From NCBI RefSeq assembly GCF_014836635.1, contig NZ_JACSQL010000004.1, positions 265,583 through 329,582 on the forward strand: DNA of 64,000 bases, given 5' to 3'. The position numbers and the translations under genes were made by a program. Every line of letters starts with the position of its first letter. Within the stretch, counting starts at the first letter, position 1. The notes below the pieces were generated by a model. The model did no database searches, was not told where the DNA came from, and was given only the letters and a program-made list of their open reading frames with translations. The DNA comes from Paenibacillus gallinarum (GTDB lineage Bacteria > Bacillota > Bacilli > Paenibacillales > Paenibacillaceae). Positions 56,726-64,000 of this stretch are shown here, piece after piece.

Positions 56726-56800
56726 CTCATGATTGATTTCTTTCGTGTAATGGTTTGTTATCGTGACACCATAGCACACAGATCAGTCATGAGTTTTTTT
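56726..56800 (+). ncRNA. Structured RNA candidate ending in a T-tract, upstream of deoD
   Basis: CTCATGA (56726-56732) and GAT (56735-56737) pair with ATC (56782-56784) and TCATGAG (56787-56793), leaving symmetric TT/AG mismatches. Inside, a GTG..GGT / ACC..CAC pairing is possible. Seven T follow (56794-56800). It may be a small RNA or leader attenuator; it matches no riboswitch class I know. Confidence 0.4.
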
Positions 56801-56845
56801 GTTTATTGAGCAATACTTCATAGTAAAAACGGGATTATTGAAATT

Positions 56846-56865
56846 ACTTGTAGGAAATAACAAGT
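56846..56865. promoter_or_regulatory. Inverted repeat ACTTGT-N8-ACAAGT upstream of deoD
   Basis: First of two dyads with the same half-site. It overlaps a possible -35 (TTGTAG, 17 bases, TAAATT). Candidate operator for the GntR regulator at the end of the cassette. Confidence 0.45.
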
Positions 56866-56877
56866 TATGATAAATTG

Positions 56878-56902
56878 AACTTGTCTAAAAACTATACAAG
56901 TT
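56878..56902. promoter_or_regulatory. Inverted repeat AACTTGT-N11-ACAAGTT upstream of deoD
   Basis: Second dyad with 7-base arms, starting 32 bases after the first, between the presumed promoter and the deoD ribosome binding site. Confidence 0.45.
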
Positions 56903-56943
56903 AAACAAACAGCATAATTATCTACTAAAAGGAGCAAATGAAA

Positions 56944-57657
56944 ATGATGACTACCAAAGAGACCCCTCATATTAAACCAAACGGAGTAGAAATAGCTGAA
57001 ACAGTTCTATTGCCTGGAGATCCTCTGAGAGCCAAGTTTATTGCAGAAACCTTTCTGGAAGATTATAAGTGCTTCAACGAAGTAAGAGGAATGCTCGGGT
57101 ACACGGGTACTTACAAAGGAAAAAAAATCTCTGTTATGGGTACAGGAATGGGACCAGCAAGTATGGGGATTTATTCTTGGGAATTAATCAATGTGTTCGG
57201 GGTTAAGAATTTAATCCGAATCGGTACTTGCGGTGCAATGCAAAAAGACATTGAACTTTATGATGTTATTTTTGGTATGGGAGCTGCAACAGATTCTAAT
57301 TATGGTCATCAATTTAATTTACCTGGACAATTTCCACTAACTGCATCCTTTGAACTTTTGGAAAAAGCGAAAAAAATTGCAGACGATAAAGGTCAAAAAG
57401 TTCATATTGGTAATATTTTATCAAGTGAAATTTTCTATAATGCGGATACGACATCGAACAAAAAATGGCAGGACGTAGGTATTATGGCTGTCGAGATGGA
57501 ATCTGTAGCACTTTATTGGAATGCGATTAAAGCTGGTGTGAATGCACTATGTATTCTAACGGTGAGTGATCACCTGATTACAGGAGAACAAACGACTTCC
57601 GAGGAACGCCAAACTGCATTTACGAACATGATGGAGATTGCATTAGAGTTAGCCTAG
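56944..57657 (+). CDS. deoD: Purine nucleoside phosphorylase, DeoD type
   Basis: Phosphorolyses purine (deoxy)nucleosides to base and (deoxy)ribose-1-phosphate; the hexameric bacterial type. The 237 residues contain LPGDPLRAKFIAE at the N-terminus, MGTGMGPASMGIYSWEL, RIGTCGAM, VEMESVALY (substrate Glu) and LTVSDHLITGE (catalytic Asp). I chose ATG 56944 (9 bases after AAGGAG); ATG 56938 is only 3 bases away from that site. It is the first gene of an AT-rich salvage cassette with an MFS permease and deoB. Confidence 0.95.
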   Translation: MMTTKETPHIKPNGVEIAETVLLPGDPLRAKFIAETFLEDYKCFNEVRGMLGYTGTYKGKKISVMGTGMGPASMGIYSWELINVFGVKNLIRIGTCGAMQKDIELYDVIFGMGAATDSNYGHQFNLPGQFPLTASFELLEKAKKIADDKGQKVHIGNILSSEIFYNADTTSNKKWQDVGIMAVEMESVALYWNAIKAGVNALCILTVSDHLITGEQTTSEERQTAFTNMMEIALELA

Positions 57658-57701
57658 TGCATAATTCATTACTTTAAGGATTCATATATAAAATATAAAT
57701 A

Positions 57702-57742
57702 TGCCGCCTGCACTTCCTAATTAGTGGTGAGTGCAGGCGGCA
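57702..57742. other. GC-rich hairpin between deoD and the MFS gene, without T-tract
   Basis: Perfect 13-bp stem TGCCGCCTGCACT/AGTGCAGGCGGCA in an otherwise AT-rich region. No U-run on the plus strand. It may protect or process the mRNA rather than end it. Confidence 0.5.
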
Positions 57743-57877
57743 ATAATATAACGAAATACGTAATCTAATGCATTCAAGGCAGTTAATTAAAAGAAAGACT
57801 GTTTACTTTCAAATAATGAATGTAAGCGTTATTATCCATCTTTGTTTTAGGCAGCAGGAGATACTTGGAGGTATACT

Positions 57878-59272
57878 ATGAACCATTCAATTAAAAATAA
57901 ACCAGTAGTTAACTTAGGGAAAATTGTACCTGCTATATTGCTATTAATGATTTTTTCACTCGTAATCGATAACTCTTTTAAGATTATTTCTCCTGATTTA
58001 GTAGAGTATTTCGGAGTTTCAGCAAGTACGGTAAGTTGGCAAGTAACCCTTGCAGGACTAGTTATTGGGATTGGCGCAGTTGTTTATTCCTCTCTATCTG
58101 ATTCCATTAGTATACGAAATCTACTAACGGTAGGTATTTTACTTATTTGTGTAGGCTCTCTACTTGGTTATGTTACACATACGAATTATTGGCTGATTGT
58201 ATTTTCGAGAATTATTCAAGCTGCTGGTTTAGGTGCAACGGAAACCCTATACCTCGTTTTCATTACAAAATATGCTTCTGAAGCAGAACAGAAAAAATAT
58301 ATGGGATTCAGTACAAGTAGTTTCCAACTTGCTACCGTGATTGGTACATTAACAGGTGGATTCGTAGCGACCTATCTTGAGTGGCAGAATTTGTTTTTGA
58401 TTCCTTTGCTTAGTTTATTATTGTTACCTTCTATTCTTAAGCACTTGCCAAAAGAAGAAAATAAGAAGAATAATCTAGACTTCATAGGGCTTTTCTTCGT
58501 TGCACTGATTGCTACTTCAATTATGCTGTATATGTCTTCTTTCCATTGGGGGCTATTCATACTCTTCATTGTCTCCGTGATCGTTTTCTTATTGTATATT
58601 AGCAAAAATAAGAATGCCTTTATCACCATTGATTTCTTTAAAAACAAACAATTTTTATTTGCTTTATTGGTCGCATTTGTGATTAATACGTTATATTCTG
58701 CGTACGCACTGAACACACTTTCATTTTTATTAACAAGCGTATATGACATACATCTAGATAAGGTGTCTTTAATGTTCATACCTGCATGTTTACTAGCTGC
58801 ATTTGTGGGTGCTCTATCTGGTAAAATAGGAAAGTATTTAAATAGTAAGCAGTGTGTTTATCTAGCCTTCAGTATCATTGTTATCAGTTTATTACTTGGT
58901 GCCTTCTTTATCAAAGCATCCATTGCTGTATTTGTGATATCCCTAATCTTATTCTCTTGCAGTTTTGCACTGCTATATGCTCCACTTATTGATATTAGTC
59001 TGAGAAATGTACCTGCTGAAAAATCGGGGACTGCATTAGGCTTCTACAATTTATGTCTCAATATCGCAATGTCCGTTGGTTTCAGTTATTCGGCTTTGTT
59101 GATTGATAAGAAGGATTTACAATTCGGCTTTTTACGCTTTGTAACAGATGAACCAACCGCACTGAACTATAGCAGTATTATCATTATTCTAGCAGCGATT
59201 GCTGCAGTATCGATCGTATTGTTCTGGTTCTTATTAGGTCGAAAAATAGATAAACGCACTCCACAGAACTAG
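57878..59272 (+). CDS. MFS transporter, Tet(L)/DHA-like, in deo cassette
   Basis: Membrane protein of 464 residues with about 14 helices, the size and topology of Tet(K)/Tet(L)-type antiporters, to which it is only distantly similar (AGLGATETLYLVFITKYASEAEQKKYMGF corresponds to their GAGAAA segment). Lying between deoD and deoB, it most likely carries nucleosides or their products; a drug-export role cannot be excluded. Codon use is AT-rich like its neighbours in the cassette. The start follows TTGGAGG. Confidence 0.8.
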   Translation: MNHSIKNKPVVNLGKIVPAILLLMIFSLVIDNSFKIISPDLVEYFGVSASTVSWQVTLAGLVIGIGAVVYSSLSDSISIRNLLTVGILLICVGSLLGYVTHTNYWLIVFSRIIQAAGLGATETLYLVFITKYASEAEQKKYMGFSTSSFQLATVIGTLTGGFVATYLEWQNLFLIPLLSLLLLPSILKHLPKEENKKNNLDFIGLFFVALIATSIMLYMSSFHWGLFILFIVSVIVFLLYISKNKNAFITIDFFKNKQFLFALLVAFVINTLYSAYALNTLSFLLTSVYDIHLDKVSLMFIPACLLAAFVGALSGKIGKYLNSKQCVYLAFSIIVISLLLGAFFIKASIAVFVISLILFSCSFALLYAPLIDISLRNVPAEKSGTALGFYNLCLNIAMSVGFSYSALLIDKKDLQFGFLRFVTDEPTALNYSSIIIILAAIAAVSIVLFWFLLGRKIDKRTPQN

Positions 59273-59290
59273 AGAAAGGAAGGGAATAGA

Positions 59291-60469
59291 ATGAAAAAAT
59301 TTAAACGAGTACATTTGATCGTCATGGATTCCGTTGGAATTGGAGAAGGAAAAGATGCGGCAGAGTTTAATGATGCAGGTTCTCATACCCTATTGCATAT
59401 TGCTGAACATATGAACGGATTACATCTGCCTAACCTAGCCAAATTGGGGCTTTCCAATATTGAAGAAATCTTAGGGGTACCAAAAGCAGAAAAACCCCTT
59501 GCTTATTACACTAAATTACAAGAAAAATCAGTAGGTAAAGATACAATGACAGGTCACTGGGAAATCATGGGCCTGAATATTGATAAACCATTTAATGTGT
59601 ATCCAAATGGATTCCCAGATGAATTAATTAAACAGATCGAAGAAATAACAGGCCGAAAAGTAGTAGCGAATAAACCGGCAAGCGGAACAGCAATTATTGA
59701 GGAGTATGGCGAACATCAAATGAAAACAGGGGATTTGATTGTTTATACCTCTGCCGACCCCGTTCTGCAAATTGCAGCTCATGAAGAAATCATTCCGCTC
59801 GAAGAGTTATATGATATTTGTGAAAAAGTTCGGGAGATCACAAAAGATCCTGCCTATTTAATCGGTCGTATCATCGCGAGACCTTATGTAGGAGAACCTG
59901 GGAACTTTAAAAGAACATCCAATCGTCATGATTACGCATTAAAACCTTTTAATAAAACCGTTATGAATCATCTGCAAGACGGGGGTTATGATGTAATTGC
60001 CATTGGTAAGATCAATGATATCTTTGATGGCGAAGGAGTTACCGAGTCCATTCGTACGAAAGACAATATGGATGGCATGGATAAGCTGCTTGAAGTGATG
60101 AAGAAAGATTTTACAGGAATGAGCTTTTTGAATTTGGTTGATTTTGATGCATTGTACGGTCATCGCCGCGATCCAGAGGGATATGGGAAAGCATTAGAGG
60201 AATTCGATAAGCGATTAGATGAAGTGTTTGAAACACTCCGTGAGGATGACTTACTAATTATCACAGCTGACCACGGGAATGATCCAACATTCCAGGGTAC
60301 AGATCATACTCGTGAATTTATTCCAGTCTTGGCCTATTCGAAACAATTAAAAGACAGCGGAAAATTACCTGAGAATGATACATTTGCGGATATTGGTGCT
60401 ACGATAGCAGATAATTTTGATGTAGATATGCCAGAATACGGTGAGTCTTTCTTGCCATTCCTTAAATAA
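59291..60469 (+). CDS. deoB: Phosphopentomutase
   Basis: Mn-dependent enzyme converting (deoxy)ribose-1-phosphate to the 5-phosphate, the step after DeoD. The 392 residues belong to the alkaline-phosphatase superfamily: [13 protein letters not shown] with metal Asp, [12 protein letters not shown] with the phosphorylated Thr, FNLVD.. as [30 protein letters not shown], and [11 protein letters not shown] with metal His. It starts 18 bases after the MFS gene, so it is cotranscribed with it. Confidence 0.96.
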   Translation: MKKFKRVHLIVMDSVGIGEGKDAAEFNDAGSHTLLHIAEHMNGLHLPNLAKLGLSNIEEILGVPKAEKPLAYYTKLQEKSVGKDTMTGHWEIMGLNIDKPFNVYPNGFPDELIKQIEEITGRKVVANKPASGTAIIEEYGEHQMKTGDLIVYTSADPVLQIAAHEEIIPLEELYDICEKVREITKDPAYLIGRIIARPYVGEPGNFKRTSNRHDYALKPFNKTVMNHLQDGGYDVIAIGKINDIFDGEGVTESIRTKDNMDGMDKLLEVMKKDFTGMSFLNLVDFDALYGHRRDPEGYGKALEEFDKRLDEVFETLREDDLLIITADHGNDPTFQGTDHTREFIPVLAYSKQLKDSGKLPENDTFADIGATIADNFDVDMPEYGESFLPFLK

Positions 60470-60483
60470 TTAAATTACTTCGC

Positions 60484-60515
60484 ATAAACCTCCAAACCTT
60501 TTTTTGGAGGTTTAT
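60484..60515 (+). terminator. Hairpin after deoB, probable terminator
   Basis: ATAAACCTCCAAA/TTTGGAGGTTTAT perfect 13-bp stem. The following tail is only partly T-rich. Confidence 0.6.
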
Positions 60516-60613
60516 GTGTTATTATTGAAGAAAATTACAATTTTATCGACATTATTCGGCCATTCATTCCTATCATCAGCAGTTTGAATATAATAAAAAA
60601 GGACACAAAATAT

Positions 60614-61354
60614 ATGAATACCAATAAACTAGATAAACTAAAACGGCCGCTTTATATCAATGTATACGATGAGCTTCTTCTTCAGATTACAAAAGGAGAA
60701 TACCTGGCAGGCAGCCAGTTACCCTCAGAACCGGATTTAGCAAGAAAGTTAGGGGTTAGCCGTGCAACACTCAGACAAGCATTAATCCTTTTACAAGATG
60801 ATGGATTAGTAAGAAATATACGTGGTAAGGGAAACTTTGTACTAGAATCTTCTTATAGACAAGAGGATGTTCAATTAGAAAAACTAAGTAACCCGATGCA
60901 TAAATGCCACATCAGTACGTTTGATCAAATCGATATACATTATCGGTTAGACCCGGAAACAGAACATACGAAACAAGTTTTAAAGAGCGATTCATCTTCC
61001 GTACTAGCTTTAGAACGTTTGTATAGAAAGGGAGGCAAGTTACTTGCTTACGCTTTTACTTTCATATCCATGCAAACAGTAGAAAGTTTATCTCTGGACC
61101 TGGGTAATAAGGAACAGTTGCTCGAATTTCTAGAGCAGGAAGCCTACGTAATCGCTAACCACGCAAATATTGAAATAAAATTTACACATACCATGAATCT
61201 AGCAGATCGGAAAGAAAAGTTAATTGGGCAATACGAGTGCTTCTTATTACTGGAAACTCTTCACACCAAAACAGAGGCTGATCCGCCGCTAATGTATAAT
61301 AAATTCTATCTACCACAGCAGTTCTCGAATATAAAGTTAAATGCATATAAGTGA
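60614..61354 (+). CDS. GntR-family (HutC/UTRA) transcriptional regulator
   Basis: Protein of 246 residues. The N-terminal winged helix (about 8-75: LYINVYDELLLQITKGEYLAGSQLPSEPDLARKLGVSRATLRQALILLQDDGLV) is followed by a UTRA ligand-binding domain (about 100-240). I chose ATG 60614 (AAAAAAGGA ahead) over TTG 60584. It lies behind deoB and is the likely local regulator of the deo cassette; the paired ACTTGT dyads before deoD are the natural operator candidates. The effector may be a sugar phosphate. Confidence 0.88.
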   Translation: MNTNKLDKLKRPLYINVYDELLLQITKGEYLAGSQLPSEPDLARKLGVSRATLRQALILLQDDGLVRNIRGKGNFVLESSYRQEDVQLEKLSNPMHKCHISTFDQIDIHYRLDPETEHTKQVLKSDSSSVLALERLYRKGGKLLAYAFTFISMQTVESLSLDLGNKEQLLEFLEQEAYVIANHANIEIKFTHTMNLADRKEKLIGQYECFLLLETLHTKTEADPPLMYNKFYLPQQFSNIKLNAYK

Positions 61355-61730
61355 ATCAATTTCATAATACCTTTAGCTGCTTTAATCAGGAGTATATATA
61401 GATCAAAATGTTTCTGTTTGTCTATATATAGTTACAAATTTATCGTTTTAATGAGTTGTGAAATTGATTCATGTGAGTATATAAAAAGCACACGTAACAC
61501 CTAGAAGACTAATAGCCCAGTAGTCTCTGTAAGTTAGAAAACGCCGTATGTCCGTTCGGTAGAAAAAAGTAGAAGTCTCTGATGTAGAGGCTTCTTTTTT
61601 AGTTCTATTTTTATTCTTACATAACATAAATTAGTTTCATGAAAAAATGGTGAATGGTTTTCAACACTTACGCAAAAATGAAATATACGAACATTACACG
61701 CCTAGTTAGATATTAATATTCGCTTTTTAT
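61355..61730. other. Non-coding stretch between the GntR gene and the guanine-permease promoter
   Basis: It contains an inverted repeat with 12-base arms (61391-61402 and 61421-61432, AGTATATATAGA/TCTATATATAGT), a small GACTA/TAGTC hairpin near 61510-61530 and a terminator at 61571-61600. I see no reading frame or tRNA. Confidence 0.5.
61571..61600 (+). terminator. Terminator downstream of the GntR gene
   Basis: AGAAGTCTCT-gatgt-AGAGGCTTCT (one G-U pair) followed by TTTTTT. It is 217 bases past the GntR stop, so a long 3' untranslated region or a separate small RNA ends here. Confidence 0.8.
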
Positions 61731-61731
61731 A

Positions 61732-61760
61732 TTGACAATCGTATCTATCCCTCCTAGAAT
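61732..61760 (+). promoter_or_regulatory. Promoter of the purine permease
   Basis: Consensus TTGACA, exactly 17 bases, TAGAAT. The start is near 61767, about 20 bases before the riboswitch. Confidence 0.75.
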
Positions 61761-61787
61761 AAAAAATGAAAAACGAATAAACACATG

Positions 61788-61861
61788 CTTTTTCGTATAA
61801 TTTCGGGAATTGGCCTGAAAGTTTCTACGAGATCACCATAATGATCTGGCTACGAAAAAAG
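61788..61861 (+). ncRNA. Guanine-class purine riboswitch
   Basis: P1 CTTTTTCGTA pairs with TACGAAAAAAG. Core segments TATAATTTCGGGAAT, CCTGAAAGTTTCTACGAGATCACC and ATGATCTGGCTACG fit the purine aptamer with its loop-loop contact. The specificity base before TACG is C (GGCTACG), as in guanine/hypoxanthine rather than adenine riboswitches. It controls the permease gene through the terminator at 61961. Confidence 0.93.
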
Positions 61862-61960
61862 ATAATGCAATGGAATGACGAACTAAGGGTTTCGAAGCAT
61901 CTGAGATCAACAACAAGATGTTGAAACTTTTAAGGATTCCTGCGTGTCTTTTTCAGCGTT

Positions 61961-61996
61961 AGCCCTTGAAGATCAATTTCTTTGAAGGGCTTTTTG
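61961..61996 (+). terminator. Riboswitch-controlled terminator before the purine permease
   Basis: AGCCCTT/AAGGGCT stem with further GAAG/CTTT pairing, then TTTTT. Ligand-bound aptamer should favour it, reducing permease expression when guanine is plentiful. Confidence 0.8.
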
Positions 61997-62044
61997 TCGT
62001 TTTGAAGTTTATTCGACTTATCTCTAAGGGGGAGTATTCGGATT

Positions 62045-63412
62045 ATGGAGAGTTTCTTTAAATTAAAGGAACGCGGAACAAATGTCAGAACAGAGATTAT
62101 TGCAGGTTTAACAACGTTTATGACCATGGCGTACATTCTGATAGTAAACACGATCTTTTTAGGTGAGAGTGGGGCAGGTATACCAGATAATGCCGTCTTT
62201 TTTGCAACAGCGGTGGGCGCTGGACTAATGACGATCGTAATGGGCCTTTTTGTAAATGTTCCGATTGCTCTTGCTCCGGGTATGGGTCTTAATGCATATT
62301 TTATGACGGTTGTACTGAGCTCGAACGGTATGATTACATGGCAGGCTGCGCTGGGTGCAGTCTTTATCTCAGGTCTAGTGTTCATTCTACTGACCGTAAC
62401 GAAGATTCGCCAGAAACTGCTTGTTGCTGTACCAGATAGTATAAAAACAGCAATAACCGTTGGGATTGGATTATTTGTAGCAGTAGTTGGACTAAAATTG
62501 AGTAATTTAGTTGTAGCGAATGTGAACGCTAATACGGATATATCACAACCTGTTGCAGGAGGAAGTTTCAGTCTTGCTTTTGGTAACCTGACACATGCAG
62601 ACGTTCTTCTCACCCTGATTGGATTACTTATTATTGCGATCCTTATGGTTCTGAATGTGAAAGGTGCTATGCTCATCGGGATCGTAGTTACTACTATTAT
62701 TGGTATTCCAATGGGAGTAACCGACCTCAGCGGTCTCAGCGGTTCGAATTGGATTCCATCTTTCAGTGGTCTTGCAGTAGGGCAGTTAGATATCATGGGC
62801 GCTCTAAAACTTGGTTTGTTCGAAATTATCTTTGTCTTCACTTTTGTAGAGTTGTTTGATACATTTGGCACCCTTGTTGGAACATCTACACGGATGGGAC
62901 TAATGAAAGATAAGGAGAAGGGCGAGAAGATTGTCGGAAAAGCAATGCTTGTTGATGCTGCTGGTGTAAGCGCAGGCGCTGTGCTTGGTACAAGTACGAT
63001 TACAGCATTCGTAGAAAGTTCGGCTGGTGTTGAAGCGGGGGGACGTACAGGACTGACTTCCGTAACAACGGGGATCATGTTCCTTCTGGCTTTATTCATC
63101 GCTCCTCTAGCGCTGGTTGTACCTTCGGCAGCTACAGCACCTGCTCTGATCATTGTGGGTGTGCTGATGATGAGTCAAGTTCGTAATATCGATTGGGATG
63201 ATTTCCTTCAAGCATTCCCTGCATTTTTAACAATTGTTATGATGCCATTTACGAATAGTATCGCCAACGGTATTTCACTTGGTATTATCTCTTACGTTGT
63301 TCTTGCCACATTCTCTTCTCTAGCTACAAGCCGTAAGGTGAAAATACATTGGCTGATGTGGATCTTGTTCGTCATTGTTATGGCAAGATACATTTTCATC
63401 GGCTCGGAGTAA
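62045..63412 (+). CDS. pbuG: Guanine/hypoxanthine permease, NCS2 (AzgA/PbuG) family
   Basis: Membrane purine transporter of 455 residues with about 13-14 helices. Family segments: ERGTNVRTEIIAGLTTFMTMAYILIVN at the N-terminus, ALAPGMGLNAYFMTVVL (helix 3 with substrate-binding Asn), FTFVELFDTFGTLVGT (helix 8 Glu/Asp) and STITAFVESSAGVEAGGRTGLTSV (helix 10 Glu). The AzgA subfamily carries guanine, hypoxanthine and sometimes adenine. Control by the guanine riboswitch directly upstream agrees. The start follows AGGGGGAG. Confidence 0.94.
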   Translation: MESFFKLKERGTNVRTEIIAGLTTFMTMAYILIVNTIFLGESGAGIPDNAVFFATAVGAGLMTIVMGLFVNVPIALAPGMGLNAYFMTVVLSSNGMITWQAALGAVFISGLVFILLTVTKIRQKLLVAVPDSIKTAITVGIGLFVAVVGLKLSNLVVANVNANTDISQPVAGGSFSLAFGNLTHADVLLTLIGLLIIAILMVLNVKGAMLIGIVVTTIIGIPMGVTDLSGLSGSNWIPSFSGLAVGQLDIMGALKLGLFEIIFVFTFVELFDTFGTLVGTSTRMGLMKDKEKGEKIVGKAMLVDAAGVSAGAVLGTSTITAFVESSAGVEAGGRTGLTSVTTGIMFLLALFIAPLALVVPSAATAPALIIVGVLMMSQVRNIDWDDFLQAFPAFLTIVMMPFTNSIANGISLGIISYVVLATFSSLATSRKVKIHWLMWILFVIVMARYIFIGSE

Positions 63413-63446
63413 AATAAAACATAGATATAATAGTAGTTAATATGGG

Positions 63447-63478
63447 AAAGCCTTGCTCTTTGGAGTAAGGCTTTTTTT
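63447..63478 (+). terminator. Terminator after pbuG
   Basis: AAAGCCTTGCTC-tttg-GAGTAAGGCTTT followed by further T. Confidence 0.88.
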
Positions 63479-63587
63479 GTGTTCCTTCTATATAGAAGGA
63501 ACAGGAGAGAGCATAAGATGAATTACTATCATTTTTACTTCAAATAATAGAGTAGAAATCAATCTAGTGATTTTTTAAAAAAAAGGG

Positions 63588-63616
63588 TTGCATTCTATTA
63601 TTCAACATGGTATATT
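63588..63616 (+). promoter_or_regulatory. rRNA operon promoter P1
   Basis: TTGCAT, 17 bases, TATATT, preceded by an A/T-rich stretch resembling an UP element. Confidence 0.7.
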
Positions 63617-63702
63617 CTAATTCCGGCCAAGAAGTTAGCCAGTAAGCAACACACTGAATAACAAGCTTCGTAAATGAAGTTAAAAAAACTTCGAAAAAAA
63701 GC

Positions 63703-63731
63703 TTGCATTTCTGAACCGGACATGATATTAT
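63703..63731 (+). promoter_or_regulatory. rRNA operon promoter P2
   Basis: TTGCAT, 17 bases, TATTAT, 115 bases after P1, preceded by A/T-rich sequence. Its -35 is identical to that of P1. Tandem promoters are typical of Bacillales rRNA operons. Confidence 0.75.
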
Positions 63732-63767
63732 ATAAGAGTTGCTGACGACGAAAGTTGTTAGCGAGAT

Positions 63768-63782
63768 TGATCTTTGAAAACT
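63768..63782 (+). promoter_or_regulatory. boxA-like antitermination element
   Basis: TGATCTTTGAAAACT matches the boxA region (TGCTCTTTGAAAACT-like) found in rRNA leaders of Firmicutes, where Nus factors load. Confidence 0.6.
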
Positions 63783-63792
63783 GAACAACGAG

Positions 63793-63880
63793 GAGTTTTA
63801 CGCAAGTAAAACTCATGAGTGAATTAATACAATTTCAACTTGTTGGTCATAACAAGTTGAATAGAGAACTTTTAGTTCTC
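63793..63880 (+). other. rRNA leader with three perfect hairpins
   Basis: GAGTTTTAC/GTAAAACTC (63793-63814), TTCAACTTGTT/AACAAGTTGAA (63834-63861) and GAGAAC/GTTCTC (63864-63880), all between boxA and 16S rRNA. They are probably leader folding or processing structures. Confidence 0.6.
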
Positions 63881-63921
63881 GTCAGCATTTTCTAAATGAG
63901 CATATCGCTCTTTTCAATAAC

Positions 63922-64000
63922 TTTATTGGAGAGTTTGATCCTGGCTCAGGACGAACGCTGGCGGCGTGCCTAATACATGCAAGTCGAGCGGAGTCGATGA
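63922..64000 (+). rRNA. rrs: 16S ribosomal RNA, 5' end only
   Basis: The sequence from TTTATTGGAGAGTTTGATCC through CTGGCTCAGGACGAACGCTGG, GCGTGCCTAATACATGCAAG and GTCGAGCGGAG is the invariant 16S start. The gene runs off the right edge after 79 bases. The GAGCGGAGT variable start resembles Paenibacillus. The exact mature 5' end is inferred by analogy with B. subtilis. Confidence 0.97.

Noticed and set aside
57878..59272. Tetracycline-resistance gene
   Set aside because: Topology and length resemble Tet(L), but key segments differ and the gene lies between deoD and deoB, so nucleoside-related transport is more likely.
61500..61600. tRNA or rRNA fragment near GTCCGTTCGGTAG
   Set aside because: The stretch lacks an acceptor stem, an anticodon arm and a GTTCGAATC T-loop, so no cloverleaf can be drawn.
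61788..61861. Adenine-class purine riboswitch
   Set aside because: The specificity position before TACG is C, which indicates guanine or hypoxanthine; adenine aptamers have U there.
61930..63153. 407-codon open frame on the minus strand across the purine permease
   Set aside because: It lies antisense to a fully conserved NCS2 permease, has a Pro/Ser/Thr/Ile-rich composition typical of a shadow frame, and extends through the riboswitch terminator.

Overview
The window reads as chromosomal DNA from a low-GC, endospore-forming Gram-positive bacterium, most likely Paenibacillus or a close relative. This rests on Bacillales-type genes (a CGC bacilliredoxin, YneF, LipL, a SipS-like signal peptidase, a GsaB-type HemL), Bacillus-style TPP, guanine and yybP-ykoY riboswitches, AGGAGG ribosome binding sites, and a 16S rRNA 5' end that runs off the right edge. 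Almost every gene is intact. I see no insertion sequence, prophage, CRISPR array or tRNA gene.

Left third (1-31 kb): a 5'-truncated Zn/Cd P-type ATPase, an aldehyde dehydrogenase, a TipAS-type MerR regulator, free-methionine-sulfoxide reductase, two GNAT enzymes, a 14-helix MFS exporter, a PAS histidine kinase, bacilliredoxin, nadE, acpS and mutY. A ribbon-helix-helix regulator then forms an operon with an ABC exporter and has a 20-bp perfect palindrome just downstream of its promoter. After these come sodA, signal peptidase I, a QueG fused to a degenerate O6-alkylguanine-DNA alkyltransferase domain, yneF, folE, lipL, a second superoxide dismutase with a long N-terminal extension, an IclR regulator, and TPP-riboswitch-controlled thiC.

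Middle (31-50 kb): manganese catalase, aconitase, an amidase-domain protein, D-Ala-D-Ala ligase, UV endonuclease, inositol monophosphatase, a secreted GDSL hydrolase, and a small plant-polysaccharide cluster (short AraC regulator, rhamnogalacturonan acetylesterase, ASRT-family protein). These are followed by hemL, an LCP-family cell-wall transferase, bcp, a polysaccharide deacetylase, and a TerC-family manganese exporter under a yybP-ykoY riboswitch with two consecutive terminators.

Right end (50-64 kb): a MoxR-DUF58-transglutaminase operon, guaA, a nucleoside-salvage cassette (deoD, MFS permease, deoB, GntR regulator), a guanine-riboswitch-controlled purine permease, and a ribosomal RNA operon with two promoters and a hairpin-rich leader. 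The deo cassette is AT-richer than its neighbours and sits between guaA and the purine permease, so it looks like an acquired catabolic module in a purine locus. Two themes recur: redox and manganese (two SODs, Mn catalase, Bcp, bacilliredoxin, fRMsr, Mn-controlled TerC) and purine or nucleoside metabolism. The most unusual single object is the QueG-alkyltransferase fusion whose acceptor cysteine is replaced by histidine.
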